From positions 62,001 to 126,000 of the forward strand of contig NZ_CP028472.1 in assembly GCF_003047105.1 (NCBI RefSeq): DNA of 64,000 bases, given 5' to 3'. Positions 41,123 through 50,738 of the stretch are shown here, piece by piece (position 1 is the stretch's first letter; each line of letters starts with the position of its first letter). Under the pieces are notes generated by a model. It was not told the DNA's origin, did not search any database, and saw only the letters and a program-made list of their open reading frames with translations. This stretch comes from Celeribacter baekdonensis. Lineage in GTDB: Bacteria; Pseudomonadota; Alphaproteobacteria; Rhodobacterales; Rhodobacteraceae. The position numbers and the translations under genes were made by a program.

Positions 41123-42129
41123 GCCTGACAGACACATCCGAGACCCCGAAAGGCCGCCAGTTGCCCGACCGTTTGCGGTCCCCGCTGGAGGCGCGACTCA
41201 AAAGCTGGGAAAGTCTGCTTTTGGTGGTGGCGATCGGGATTTTCATCCTGAACACCTTTGCCTCGCCCTATTTTCTCAACGCGTGGAACCTCTCGGACGC
41301 CACGTTCAACTTTACCGAAAAGGCGATGATCGCCTTTGCCATGGCGCTTTTGATCGTGTCGGGGGAGATTGATCTCTCCGTCGCTTCGATCATCGCGCTC
41401 TCTTCCACCGTCATGGGGGTTGTGATGGAGCTGGGCGCGGGCACACCTGTGATCGTGCTCACGGGGCTTGGTGCGGGGCTGGTGTGCGGGGCCTTCAACG
41501 GGGTGCTGGTCACACGGCTGGGCCTGCCCTCCATCGTTGTCACCATCGGTACCATGAGCCTGTTTCGCGGCATCAGCTATATCATACTGGGCGACGGCGC
41601 GTTTCGCGGCTACCCTGCGGATTTCGCATGGTTTGGCCAAGGCTATGCCTTTTGGGTGATCTCCGTCGAATTGGTGATCTTTGCCCTTTTGGCGGTGATC
41701 TACGGTGTGGTTTTACACAAAACCAATTTTGGCCGCATGGTCTATGCCATCGGCAACAATGCCACGGCGGCGATGTTTTCGGGCATCCGTGTCGCGCGGG
41801 TCAAGATGATCCTGTTCCTGCTCACCGGTCTCATGTCCGGGCTGGCCGCCGTCTGTCTGACCTCGCGCCTTGGCTCCACACGTCCCTCGATTGCCTCCGG
41901 GATGGAGCTTGAGGTGGTGACCATGGTGGTTTTGGGCGGCGTCAATATCCTTGGCGGCTCCGGCACCATTCCAGGCGTGGTGATCGCCGCCTTCGTGATG
42001 GGGCTTGTGACCTTTGGCCTTGGGCTTTTGAATGTGCCGGGGATCGTGATGTCGATCTTTATCGGCCTTTTGCTCATCGGGGTCATTGCCTTGCCACGGC
42101 TTTGGAGCAAATTGCGAGGTGCCATGTGA
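41119..42129 (+). CDS. rhaQ: Rhamnose ABC transporter permease RhaQ
   Basis: 336 residues from ATG 41119 overlapping the rhaP stop. RbsC-type permease: [52 protein letters not shown] and [17 protein letters not shown]. Stop overlaps the mutarotase start by one base (TGATGG). Partner of RhaP. Confidence 0.92.
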   Translation: MSLTDTSETPKGRQLPDRLRSPLEARLKSWESLLLVVAIGIFILNTFASPYFLNAWNLSDATFNFTEKAMIAFAMALLIVSGEIDLSVASIIALSSTVMGVVMELGAGTPVIVLTGLGAGLVCGAFNGVLVTRLGLPSIVVTIGTMSLFRGISYIILGDGAFRGYPADFAWFGQGYAFWVISVELVIFALLAVIYGVVLHKTNFGRMVYAIGNNATAAMFSGIRVARVKMILFLLTGLMSGLAAVCLTSRLGSTRPSIASGMELEVVTMVVLGGVNILGGSGTIPGVVIAAFVMGLVTFGLGLLNVPGIVMSIFIGLLLIGVIALPRLWSKLRGAM

Positions 42130-42443
42130 TGGAGAAATACGCCTTTCGTATGGTCCTAAATGAGGGCCAGTTGGATGAGTACAAAAAACGCCATGATGAG
42201 ATCTGGCCAGAGCTTTGCGACGGCCTCAAAGCGGCGGGGGTCTCGGATTATTCGATCCATTATGACCCGCAAACATGCCATCTTTTTGCGGTGCTCTGGC
42301 GGCGTGACGATCACATAATGGATACGCTCCCGGACCATCCGGTGGTCAAGAAATGGTGGGCCTATATGGCGGATATCATGGAGACAAACGCCGACAACAG
42401 CCCGGTTGAAACGCCGCTGCAAACCGTGTTTCACATGTCATGA
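42129..42443 (+). CDS. rhaU: L-rhamnose mutarotase
   Basis: 104 residues from ATG 42129 matching RhaM/RhaU mutarotases throughout: [47 protein letters not shown] and [12 protein letters not shown]. It interconverts alpha and beta L-rhamnopyranose so the kinase/isomerase pathway is fed. One-base overlap with rhaQ and a four-base overlap with rhaK. Confidence 0.94.
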   Translation: MEKYAFRMVLNEGQLDEYKKRHDEIWPELCDGLKAAGVSDYSIHYDPQTCHLFAVLWRRDDHIMDTLPDHPVVKKWWAYMADIMETNADNSPVETPLQTVFHMS

Positions 42444-43816
42444 GCGCGCCCGAGACGATACCACGCCATATTGCCGTGACGGATGTCGGCAAGACCAACG
42501 CCAAACTGGCTTTGGTGGATGGGCAGAGCTTGCGTGAAATTGCCGTGGTGACCCGGCCCAACACGGTGTTGATGGACGCGCCCTATCCGCATTTCGATCT
42601 GGAGGGGCACTGGGCGTTCTTCCTTGAACACCTGAGGGCGTTTCATGCCAGTCACGGCATTGATGCGATCTCTGTCACCACCCATGGCGCATCTGTGGTG
42701 TTGCTGGATGCACAGGGTGCTTTGGCCACGCCGATGCTTGATTACGAACACACCGGCCCTGATGACACCGCCACGCGCTATGATGCGATCCGCCCGCCGT
42801 TTGCCGAGACCGGAAGCCCGCGCTTGCCCATGGGACTCAATGTCGGCGCTCAATTATATTGGCTGTTCGATCAGGACCCGGAGTTGCAATCGCGCACCGC
42901 GCATATCCTGACCTATCCGCAATATTGGGGCTATCTGATGACCGGGAACATGGCCACGGACATCAGTTCTCTGGGCTGTCACACTGATCTGTGGGACCCT
43001 GAGGCGGGGCGGTTCTCGACACTGGTGGAGAGGCTGGGCCTGACGGATAAAATCGCGCCCGCGCATCGTTCTTTTGATATTCTGGGCGCGATCACGCCCG
43101 AGATTGCCGCCCTCACGGGGCTTGATCCGCGCACCCCGGTTGTCTGTGGCATCCATGACAGCAATGCGTCGCTTTTGCCGCATTTGATCGGGCGGGAAGG
43201 GGCCTTTTCTGTCATTTCCACCGGCACTTGGGTGATTGCCATGTCGGTGAACGGCGCGTCTGTGACGCTTGATCCGACACGCGATACTCTGATCAATGCG
43301 AATGCTTACGGCCAACCTGTGCCCTCGGCACGTTTCATGGGCGGGCGCGAGTTTGACATGATCCGCGATGGCTCAAACCTTGTGCCGACACCGGACGATC
43401 GGGCGCGCGTGTTGCGCGATGGTGTGATGCTGTTGCCCGCTGTCGTGCCACAAAGCGGGCCATTCGCCGGGCGCAGACACAGTTGGACCCAAACGCCAAA
43501 GACCGACGGGGAACGCATCTTTGCGCTGTCGCTGTATCTCGCCTTGATGACTCACACATGCCTTGATCTGATCGGGGCTGCTGGCCCTTGCGTGGTCGAA
43601 GGACCGTTCGGGGCCAACGCGGATTATCTTGCGATGTTGGATGTGCTTCGCGGTGAGGGTGTCGAAATCGCGACCTCATCGACAGGGACAAGCGTCGGGG
43701 CTGCGTTGTTGTTTGCAAAAGAGGGCGCGGGGGTCGCGACGGTGACACGCGCACAGCCCCCCGCCCCGAATCTCATCGCGTATGCCCGACACTGGCAAGA
43801 CTGTGTTGGGATCTGA
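42440..43816 (+). CDS. rhaK: L-rhamnulokinase, FGGY family
   Basis: 458 residues of the FGGY carbohydrate-kinase fold: N-terminal [16 protein letters not shown] phosphate loop, substrate region [22 protein letters not shown], then the FGGY-C part [16 protein letters not shown] and [15 protein letters not shown]. In Rhizobium RhaK phosphorylates rhamnulose and is also needed for transport activity. The last gene of the plus-strand operon. Confidence 0.92.
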   Translation: MSAPETIPRHIAVTDVGKTNAKLALVDGQSLREIAVVTRPNTVLMDAPYPHFDLEGHWAFFLEHLRAFHASHGIDAISVTTHGASVVLLDAQGALATPMLDYEHTGPDDTATRYDAIRPPFAETGSPRLPMGLNVGAQLYWLFDQDPELQSRTAHILTYPQYWGYLMTGNMATDISSLGCHTDLWDPEAGRFSTLVERLGLTDKIAPAHRSFDILGAITPEIAALTGLDPRTPVVCGIHDSNASLLPHLIGREGAFSVISTGTWVIAMSVNGASVTLDPTRDTLINANAYGQPVPSARFMGGREFDMIRDGSNLVPTPDDRARVLRDGVMLLPAVVPQSGPFAGRRHSWTQTPKTDGERIFALSLYLALMTHTCLDLIGAAGPCVVEGPFGANADYLAMLDVLRGEGVEIATSSTGTSVGAALLFAKEGAGVATVTRAQPPAPNLIAYARHWQDCVGI

Positions 43817-43818
43817 CG

Positions 43819-44271
43819 TCAGGGGTCACGCTCAGCCTGTAAGGCTATGACCTGTGAGGGCTGGGTGACGCTGATTTTCTGTTCAAAAGTATATGTCGCG
43901 CGGGCGAGAGAGGGGCGCGTGGGTTGGATTTTCCCCACCTGTAGCACGGCCTTGATGGCCGCGCGGTCCAAGGCGGCATTGCCAGAGGTGCCCAGACGTG
44001 TGACCCGGGCAATCTGGCCGTTTCTGGTCACTGTAATCTGTAGCATGACCGACCCTTTTGCCCCCGCTGCCGCCGACGGGTAGCGTTTTTTATGTTCGAT
44101 CGCGGCACGTAATGTGCCGCCCCAGCGGCTCAGCGCTGTGTGGATCTGGGCATCTGTCGTGGTGGTATTTTGGGCCGTGCCCACCGTGCCGCGTACAATC
44201 CGGGCGGTGATGCGCCACGAGATCTGGAGCGATATCAGAGGCGATATCGGGCCCTGTTTCATCCGAAACAT
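43819..44271 (-). pseudogene. TonB C-terminal domain fragment
   Basis: The minus-strand frame contains ALSRWGGTLRAAIEHKKRYPSAA, GSVMLQITVTRNGQIARVTRLGTSGNAALDRAAIKAVLQ and a final Tyr-Thr-Phe beta strand: the periplasmic TonB_C domain that contacts outer-membrane receptors. The usual N-terminal membrane anchor and Pro-rich linker are missing; the frame upstream becomes unrecognisable within 70 residues and reaches an IS6 end at 44341. Likely truncated by that insertion; the first 40 or so residues of this frame may be out-of-frame linker sequence. Confidence 0.7.
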
Positions 44272-44340
44272 CGGGGCTTTGCGTGTGGGGACTGTGGTCT
44301 GCTCTCAAGATCAAGGGCGTCATCCCAAGTGTCGACCAGA

Positions 44341-44357
44341 GGTTCTGTCGCAAAGTT
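44341..44357. repeat. IS6-type terminal sequence
   Basis: GGTTCTGTCGCAAAGTT, identical to the 17 bases at 31604-31620. Marks a former IS6-family insertion between the tonB remnant and the degraded tni module. Confidence 0.7.
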
Positions 44358-44455
44358 TTTGCGGTTGGTTGGACCGGCTCGCAAGTGCTAGGTGTGGGTT
44401 TTTGAGTTTGAAAGCGACCGGCCAACCGTGACGATTGATTTCAAAGGGAACCATT

Positions 44456-44521
44456 TGTCACTTAGCAGTTAATTGTAAGATTGCGGCGGTTTTTTCGGCG
44501 ATTAGCATTTAATTGTGAGAC
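44456..44521. repeat. Terminal repeats of the degraded tni element
   Basis: Two direct copies, TTAGCAGTTAATTGTAAGA (44462) and TTAGCATTTAATTGTGAGA (44502), 40 bases apart, next to a candidate terminus TGTCAC (44456). Sequence differs from the end repeats at 15.2 and 18.8 kb, so this is a different element. They lie just beyond the tniQ remnant as expected for TniA-binding sites. Confidence 0.6.
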
Positions 44522-44538
44522 TCGGCTGGTTCCAGATC

Positions 44539-44939
44539 TTAAATCAGCTGCAATTGTTGCGGTGGTCCCGATTCGAAAGCCGGGGAAACCAGATGGTCAG
44601 TTGCTTTGATGAACCGGTTCTTGTTTTCTCCAAGCATGTGCGCTTGCAGCATCTTTAGCATTGCGGGTCCTGCGCGTTCGATGATTGCCACGCCTGCGAG
44701 GAGTGCGGGACGGAGATGGAGCGGCAGTATTGGGTGTTTTGGCGAGTAGGGGACCGACTTGTGTTCGCCTGATCGATACTTAACATCAGATCGATTGCCC
44801 GAAGCGATGCCGATTCCGGCAAGCAATGGCGGAGCATGGTCAGCGGTGTGACGCAGTAGAATTCTGCGTGTCGACTGATCCATGATGACAGAAGTTCGCC
44901 GGGCAGGGGCGGCAGAGTGACGGGCAGGCAGTGATTCAT
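44539..44939 (-). pseudogene. tniQ: tniQ remnant
   Basis: The frame starting at 44939 reads NHCLPVTLPPLPGELLSSWI, then SRHAEFYCVTPLTMLRHCLPES, the N-terminal TniQ signature. After about 55 residues the sequence jumps frame and continues to a stop at 44539 (PAMLKMLQAHMLGENKNRFI in the other frame). The zinc-binding middle part is missing. Non-functional. Confidence 0.75.
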
Positions 44940-45687
44940 GCGAAGGCAGCCTCGGTATCAAACGTGGGCACCCAAGTTTCAACGGCACTGTCGGTAATGC
45001 ACTCACTCCCGTTCTCGATGGCATTGATCGCAAGGCTGTTGATCGTCTGGAAAATGTTGGCGGTAACGCCGTCAGTGATTTGCAGAATGCGTCGAAGGGA
45101 TTTGGGCGTCAGCACAGAGGGTCTGCGAAGCGGGGTATTGCGCAGGATCGATGTGACACGCGTCTCAAAGTCTTCATTGGCGGCCCAACGGTTCAAGGTA
45201 AACTGCTCGAACCGGCGCGCGAGCTGAACGTCACCGCCGATGGCCTCCCGGGCTTCGTTGACACCAAAGCAGACCAACGATATCTGAAGACGATTTCTGA
45301 GGAAACGCAGCGTGTTCAGGACGATACGTTGCTCGCGGTAGGTCCCGGCGAGGATGTTGTGGCCCTCGTCGATCACCAGCACCTGTACACCGATGGCCGC
45401 CATGATCCTCAGTGCCGCCTGTTCCACTGGGCAATGTCGGTGCGCGGCCGTTGCGGGGCACCCAGAAGGGTGAGAAGCTCGCCATAGAACCGCCGCTCCC
45501 CCGGGCGGCTGACCATTTCCATGGCCAGAACCGGCGTCTTTAGAACGCCAGTCCGGCGATCAAGAGCTTGCTTGGCACGTGGATACAGGATCCAGCGTCG
45601 TGATCTAATGGTGCGGATGCGCCCTGCGTTCGGTTCAAATAGCAGGGCTATCGTGTTGGCGGTCAGGTGAGCAGTTGTATCGGTCAT
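44936..45687 (-). pseudogene. tniB: tniB remnant lacking Walker A
   Basis: The 5' part (MTDTTAHLTANTIALLFEPN, RIRTIRSRRWILYPRAKQALDR) and the following AMEMVSRPGERRFYGELLTLLGAP are TniB-like, but the Walker A segment that should lie between ALDR and the next part is deleted near 45560. A frame change near 45420 precedes the well-conserved second half (VLVIDEGHNILAGTYREQRIVLNTLRFLRN, DVQLARRFEQFTLNRW). Hence an inactive ATPase. Confidence 0.8.
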
Positions 45688-46190
45688 GGTGCCTCCAGGT
45701 CATTCAGTGTCCTCAACAAACGGCACCGGTTTGCTGGAGTCGACACCGCGAAGCGTGCCCGTTTCCCTGGCATTAGTCGTTGGTTTCGGCTGCGTTTTGG
45801 CACGTCGCGCCGCTGCGGTCCTGACGACCGCCGCATCGACCATCTTTCGCTGTTCAAGCGCCGTCCTTTCTCACGCATGCGCGACGGGCAGTCAAAGCCT
45901 CGTGTAGGGTGATGGGTGCCAAGGTCAGGTCCGCATAGCGCGCTTCGACAAAGTTGCCCGAAGGACGACGTACGAACACGCGCGACATGTCTCGCGGATC
46001 GTATTTGATCAGAAGCCGTCGTTGCGACCGGCCTACGTCGCCGCTGAGCGCGGCGGACCAGTAGCGCAGGCCAAAGAGGTGAATGCCGGTTGGCCGTAGG
46101 GTTCGCTCCTGTTCGGGCAGGAAGCTAATCCAGAACTGAAGTCGATCCTCCGGTAACCGAAGGGGGATTCCACCTTCGTGTTCCCGCCAA
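45684..46190 (-). pseudogene. tniA: tniA C-terminal remnant
   Basis: Minus-strand translation gives WISFLPEQERTLRPTGIHLF, LRYWSAALSGDVGRSQRRLL and KYDPRDMSRVFVRRPSG, then ARYADLTLAPITLHEAL, equivalent to the beta-barrel C-terminus of the intact TniA at 15324. The catalytic core is absent: the relic stops at about 46190, where an amidase fragment begins on the opposite strand. A frame change occurs near 45880. Confidence 0.75.
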
Positions 46191-46197
46191 ACTGCGA

Positions 46198-47031
46198 TTG
46201 GTGGGCGGCTCTGTCCGTATCCCCGCGTCGGCTTGCGGGGTCTACGGATTTAAACCGACCTACGGGCGGGCATCCCGCCACGGCGTTCTGCCACTAAGTT
46301 GGTCACTGGACGCGCCGGGGCCGATAGCGTCAGGGTTAGACGACATTGCCCTTCTGCTGCCATACTTCCTTGGTGCGGACCCACAGGATGCCTCAACAGC
46401 CCAAGCAAAATCCTTCCGTTCAATTGCGGCACCAGAAAAGCCGAAAGTTCTGCATCTGTCAGGTCTGGGGCTGGAACGTTCTGACGAAGTTGATGCGGCG
46501 GTGCGCTATAAGTTGGGACAGGCAGACGCCAGTGTTACCGATGCCAGTTTGCCGGACATGCGCAGCTTTTTCGCAGCGTGGGAGGCCATTCTGCATGTCG
46601 AAGCAACATCCTACCATGAGGCGCTTCTTTCTCGCAGCCCAAACGCCTTTTCATGCGTAACCCGAGCGCATCTGGAAGCGGGAAAACTTATCACAGGGCA
46701 AGAGGTAATGCATGCCCAGAAACTGCGGAGCCGGTTCATCAACCTTCTTTTGAATGATCTAGATGAGTGGGATGCGTTGGCTCTCCCGACGTTGCCTGTA
46801 TCCGCGCCGCGTCACGGTGATGATCGGCAGAAGTTCGGCGGGCGCGATGTCACGACGCAAGACAGCATGACATGGTTCTGTTGGCCCGGAAATCTTGCGG
46901 GGCTGCCCTGCGTTACTCTGCCAGTTGGAGACTCAACAAATGGTCTGCCAATCGGTATGATGCTGATGGGCAAGCCTGGAAAAGGCGAAGTCCTGTTGGA
47001 CATTGCACGGCGGTTTGACAAAGGGCGGTAA
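46198..47031 (+). pseudogene. Amidase-signature enzyme, N-terminally truncated
   Basis: 277 residues starting within the amidase signature: GGSVRIPASACGVYGFKPTYGR contains one catalytic serine of the Ser-cisSer-Lys triad. C-terminal parts AWEAILHVEATSYHEALLS, WDALALPTLPVSAP and WPGNLAGLPCVTLPVGDSTN, then LPIGMMLMGKP, are typical. The first 170 or so residues with the catalytic Lys are missing, removed at the junction with the tniA relic. The gene is followed by amiC and amiR homologues, so it was the structural gene of an amide-responsive operon. Confidence 0.8.
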
Positions 47032-47032
47032 G

Positions 47033-48170
47033 ATGATGGCAGAACCAAAAATCAAGGTAGGAGTGCTGTTTTCCCAATCCGGCCCCATGGCTGTCACGGA
47101 AGAAGCCCTTCTGCGAGGGACGCTCCTCGCAATCGAGGAGATCAATGCGGCGGGCGGTATCGAGGGTATGCAGATTGATCCCATTGTCCTTGACCCCGCT
47201 GGTCATGATCAACGCTATGCGGAACTGGCGACGGAGCTGCTACTGAAGCACAACGTCAATGTCATTTTCGGGTGCTGCCTTTCTGCAAGTCGCAAAAGGG
47301 TTCTGCCCGTTGTCGAACGGTTTAACGGTATCCTCTTTTATCCCTCGGTCTATGAAGGTTTCGAGTATTCCCCGAACGTGATCTATGGTGGCGCTGTACC
47401 GAACCAGCTTGTTCTGCCGTTGATGCAACACATCTACGCCGAACAAGGCCGGAAAATCGCGCTGATCGGAACAGACACTCTTTATGCGCGGGAAATCAAC
47501 CGGATCGTCAGCGAGTTCGCGGCGGAAAGTGACACAGAGATCGTCAGCGAAATCTATCTGCTTCGGGACCGGTCAGCAGGAAATGGCAGCAAAGCTGCGT
47601 GAAACAGCGTCAAAGGGTCCAGATGCTATCCTTTCGACTGTGGTTGGCGGCGACAGTGTCACCCTCTGCACGTGCTATGCCGATTTGGATCAGAAAGACC
47701 GCAAGGCACCGATTGCGTCATTGACGACCACTGAGGCCGAATTGGCAAAAGTCACGGAAAACGCGCGGGCCGGACACCTGACCGTGGCCCCGTATTTCAG
47801 CAGTACGCAAACGGATGCCAATCGACAGTTTCTGAAAATTTTCCGCGCCCGTTTTGGCGAGGACGCAAGTCCGAGTGTGTATTCTGAAACCACATACTCG
47901 CTCGTGCATTTTTTTGCTGATGCGGCGCGGGTGGCCGGTCAAACCGACAGTGCAAGCCTGCTGTCGGCTTTGTCCGGAGCCGTTTTCAAGGCCCCCGGCG
48001 GCGACCTTTCCATTGATCTGGACACCAATCACTTCACCCTGCGTCCACAAGTTGGCCGCTCAACCGCCGAGGGACAATACGATATTGTCTGGAGCAGCCC
48101 TCAAAGTATCCGCCCGGACCCGTACCTCGTCGCCTATGATCGCAGTATCGGCGAGCTGGCATCGGCATGA
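47033..48170 (+). pseudogene. amiC: AmiC-type amide-binding regulator with frameshift
   Basis: Begins IKVGVLFSQSGPMAVTEEALL and continues as a type 1 periplasmic-binding fold through PSVYEGFEYSPNVIYGGAVPNQ. Near 47562 the frame changes (EIYL, then FGTGQQEMAAKLRETASKGP) and the rest runs to 48170 (DAILSTVVGGDSV, VYSETTYSLVHFFADAAR). AmiC senses amides and holds AmiR inactive in Pseudomonas. The break probably abolishes this. Confidence 0.85.
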
Positions 48171-48763
48171 CTGGCAGCGTCCCAAGCGACCAGAGTTTGC
48201 TTCGTCGGCTTCGAAGAAAACGAGTGTTGGTCATCCATCCAGATGATGAAGATCGCCGGACCTTGCTCGCGCAACTCAGGCGCATCGGGTGCCAGACAGA
48301 GAAACTGTCTCGCGCGCCTGATGTTCTACCTGCGGATACCGATGTTGTGTTGTTTTTGTTGTCCCGCAACGAGTCCGGCGACGCAGTAAAATGGATGGCA
48401 ACCGCTGATGCGATCACACGCATCGCCATAATCTCTTACGAAACGCCGGAAATTTTATCCGCGCTCGAACGCCTTCAGGTTCATGCGGTTCTGTCCAAGC
48501 CGATTAGAATATTTGGTGTGCTGGCCGCGTTGACAACCGCCGTCAGTCTTGCCCAACACGAAGGGCGGCTTCAACAACGGGTGAAGGCGCTTGATGAAAC
48601 CCTCAAAGCAAGGCGGCGGATAGAGAAGGCGGTCGCCATCCTATCCGAGAGACATCAGATCACCGAAGAGCAAGCGTACAAACGTCTTCGCGACAAAGCG
48701 ATGAAAGTCAGCTCGCCTATTGCCGAGATCGCGGATGCCGTGATTGCCTCGTCTGACGTCTAA
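48167..48763 (+). CDS. amiR: AmiR-like ANTAR antiterminator
   Basis: 198 residues: N-terminal receiver-like domain lacking the phospho-acceptor pattern (RVLVIHPDDEDRRTLLAQL), a coiled coil (HEGRLQQRVKALDETLKARR) and a C-terminal three-helix ANTAR domain (IEKAVAILSERHQITEEQAYKRLRDKAM). This is AmiR architecture; it binds leader RNA to allow read-through. It overlaps amiC by four bases. The protein is intact, though its partner and target operon are broken. Confidence 0.88.
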   Translation: MTGSVPSDQSLLRRLRRKRVLVIHPDDEDRRTLLAQLRRIGCQTEKLSRAPDVLPADTDVVLFLLSRNESGDAVKWMATADAITRIAIISYETPEILSALERLQVHAVLSKPIRIFGVLAALTTAVSLAQHEGRLQQRVKALDETLKARRRIEKAVAILSERHQITEEQAYKRLRDKAMKVSSPIAEIADAVIASSDV

Positions 48764-49213
48764 ATGGTTCTATTTGTGTTTTCATACTGCCCTCGAATTT
48801 TTGGCCAGTGCTGATCATAATTTACGAAAGCCGCCATTCAGATCAAAGCAAGGAAAGTCCCGCTCTGACGACCTTGGCACAGGCCGTGGTGAAGGTCAGA
48901 ATTGCTTGACGTTTGGGCCAATAGTGCATGACGCGGCCGCTAAATGGGATTCAGAAAATCCGCCGCATTGAGCCAGAGATGCGCGACGTTCCACACCTTC
49001 TGTTGCGGTCTTGCCCAGCGGTGGACCTTTCGGCATTGAGCACCCATTTGGCATGGCCGCAGGTGCGCTGCGCACCACGCAGAAACCCTTCTAAGGTCTT
49101 GTATTTCCAATCGACTAGGCCGTGTGCATTGGCATGTGGACCTGTTCCAATTTGATGGTTCTGCCGATTTGGGGGGCGGCAGACACCGGTTTTTTGCGGG
49201 TATAAGATCGAAA
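48764..49213. other. Unassigned intergenic segment
   Basis: 450 bases. No supported gene. The composition is mixed and several short frames are closed by stops; it may be degraded mobile DNA, but I cannot identify a family. It separates the decay zone from the catabolic island. Confidence 0.4.
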
Positions 49214-50674
49214 TCACCGTTGGACCGTGACCAGATGGTCGGTGGTGAATTCTTCCACAATCCAATGACCGTTGAACCGTCCAAGCCCCGAATTTTTTTC
49301 GCCACCGAACATCACATGCGGGTAGTCGTGGATCGTGATGTCGTTGATATGCGTCATCCCCGCTTCGATACCTTGGGCAAAGCGCAGGCCGCGCGCTTCA
49401 TCCCCGGTGATGATCGCGCTGGACAGCCCGTATTCGGTGTCATTGGCGAAGGTGAGGGCTTGCGCTTCATTGGCGGCGCAGATCACTGGCGCGACGGGGC
49501 CGAAAATTTCGGTCTGGGCCAGACGGGAGTCATTGGTCACACCGGCGAAAACATGGGGCGGCACAATCCGACCGTCGATCTCGCCGGACACACGAAGGTC
49601 GAACCCCTGCTGTCGACCGGACTCGATCAGGCTGGTGACTGATCGCACCTGTGCGGTGTTACAAAGCGGTCCGACCATGGTGTCAGGGGCGTTTGGATCG
49701 CCGTATTTAATCCCGGACACGGCAGCGCAATAGGCCTCTAAGAAATCGTCATGCAGCGCCGCATCGACAATGATCCGGTTGGTGCTCATACAGATTTGCC
49801 CACAATGCAGGAACCGCCCGACCAAAGCGGCCTCGACCGCCATGCCAAGATCGGCATCGTCAAGGATCACAAGAGGCGCGTTGCCGCCCAATTCCAGCCC
49901 GAGTTTTTTGAGCCGGGTCGACCCGGCGGCGACACGGGCGATCCGTTGGCCGACTTCGGTGGAGCCGGTGAAACTTATAATGCGCGGCACCGGATGGGCG
50001 CAGAATGCGTCACCGATCTCGGAGCCCGCGCCAATCACCACGTTGAGCACACCCGCGGGCAGGCCAGCCTCTTCGTAAATCTTCGCCAACAAAAGCCCAC
50101 CTGTCACCGGCGTGTCACTTGCGGGTTTGAGCACAACGGCATTGCCAAGCGCGATGGCGGGGGCCACCGAGCGGTTCGACAGATGCAGCGGGAAATTCCA
50201 CGGGCTGATCACCCCGATCACGCCGACAGGTTTGCGGTACACCCGCGCCTCTTTGCCGGGGCGGTCAACCGGCATGATCAATCCGTGCATCAGGTAAGGC
50301 AGGCTTGCCGCCTCTGCCATGCCCGCATGGATCGCCTCGAATTCAGCGGTGGCTTTCATCCGGGTTGAGCCGGATTCGCGAATGACCCAGGAAATGATTT
50401 CTTCGCGGCGCTGGTCGAGAAGCCTCAGAGCCCGATGAAAAATCCCGGCCCGCTCTTTCGGCAGAGTCATGGCCCAGTCGCGCTGCGCAATTCGCGCCGC
50501 CTCATAGGCGCGATCAAGATCGTCACACCCGGCCATGGCAATTTCGGTCAACAGCGTATTGTCATAGGGGTTGCGGTCCTCAAGCACGCGCCCGGCCGTG
50601 CCGGAGACCCACTGGCCATTGATGTATTGCCCGGTAAAACCGTCATAAGCTGGCAATGTCATATGCGTTTCCAT
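49214..50674 (-). CDS. Aldehyde dehydrogenase (aryl/benzaldehyde type)
   Basis: 486 residues with ALDH hallmarks: VISPWNFPLHLSNRSVAPAIALGNAVVLKPAS, FTGSTEVGQRIA (cofactor), ELGGNAPLVILDDAD with the general-base Glu, catalytic Cys in HCGQICMSTNRIIV, and EIFGPVAPVI. The NFPLHLSNRS form and GEKNSGLGRF end resemble benzaldehyde, vanillin and salicylaldehyde dehydrogenases. It would oxidise an aromatic aldehyde to acid, matching the alcohol dehydrogenase at 62.7 kb. A few bases downstream of the TRAP permease gene in the same direction. Confidence 0.9.
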   Translation of the reverse strand: METHMTLPAYDGFTGQYINGQWVSGTAGRVLEDRNPYDNTLLTEIAMAGCDDLDRAYEAARIAQRDWAMTLPKERAGIFHRALRLLDQRREEIISWVIRESGSTRMKATAEFEAIHAGMAEAASLPYLMHGLIMPVDRPGKEARVYRKPVGVIGVISPWNFPLHLSNRSVAPAIALGNAVVLKPASDTPVTGGLLLAKIYEEAGLPAGVLNVVIGAGSEIGDAFCAHPVPRIISFTGSTEVGQRIARVAAGSTRLKKLGLELGGNAPLVILDDADLGMAVEAALVGRFLHCGQICMSTNRIIVDAALHDDFLEAYCAAVSGIKYGDPNAPDTMVGPLCNTAQVRSVTSLIESGRQQGFDLRVSGEIDGRIVPPHVFAGVTNDSRLAQTEIFGPVAPVICAANEAQALTFANDTEYGLSSAIITGDEARGLRFAQGIEAGMTHINDITIHDYPHVMFGGEKNSGLGRFNGHWIVEEFTTDHLVTVQR

Positions 50675-50738
50675 GTTTTTCTCTGCCCTTTCGCAGGAGC
50701 CATCATGCCCGTTCCCTTGGATGTGATGGGTTATGTGA

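Noticed and set aside
40846..41640. Minus-strand open frames opposite rhaP/rhaQ
   Set aside because: Antisense of membrane protein genes giving hydrophilic His/Asp-rich products without family similarity.
48940..49305. Minus-strand frame of 121 aa between amiR and the aldehyde dehydrogenase as a transposase fragment
   Set aside because: It vaguely resembles mobile-element protein in composition but no catalytic or family motif could be found.
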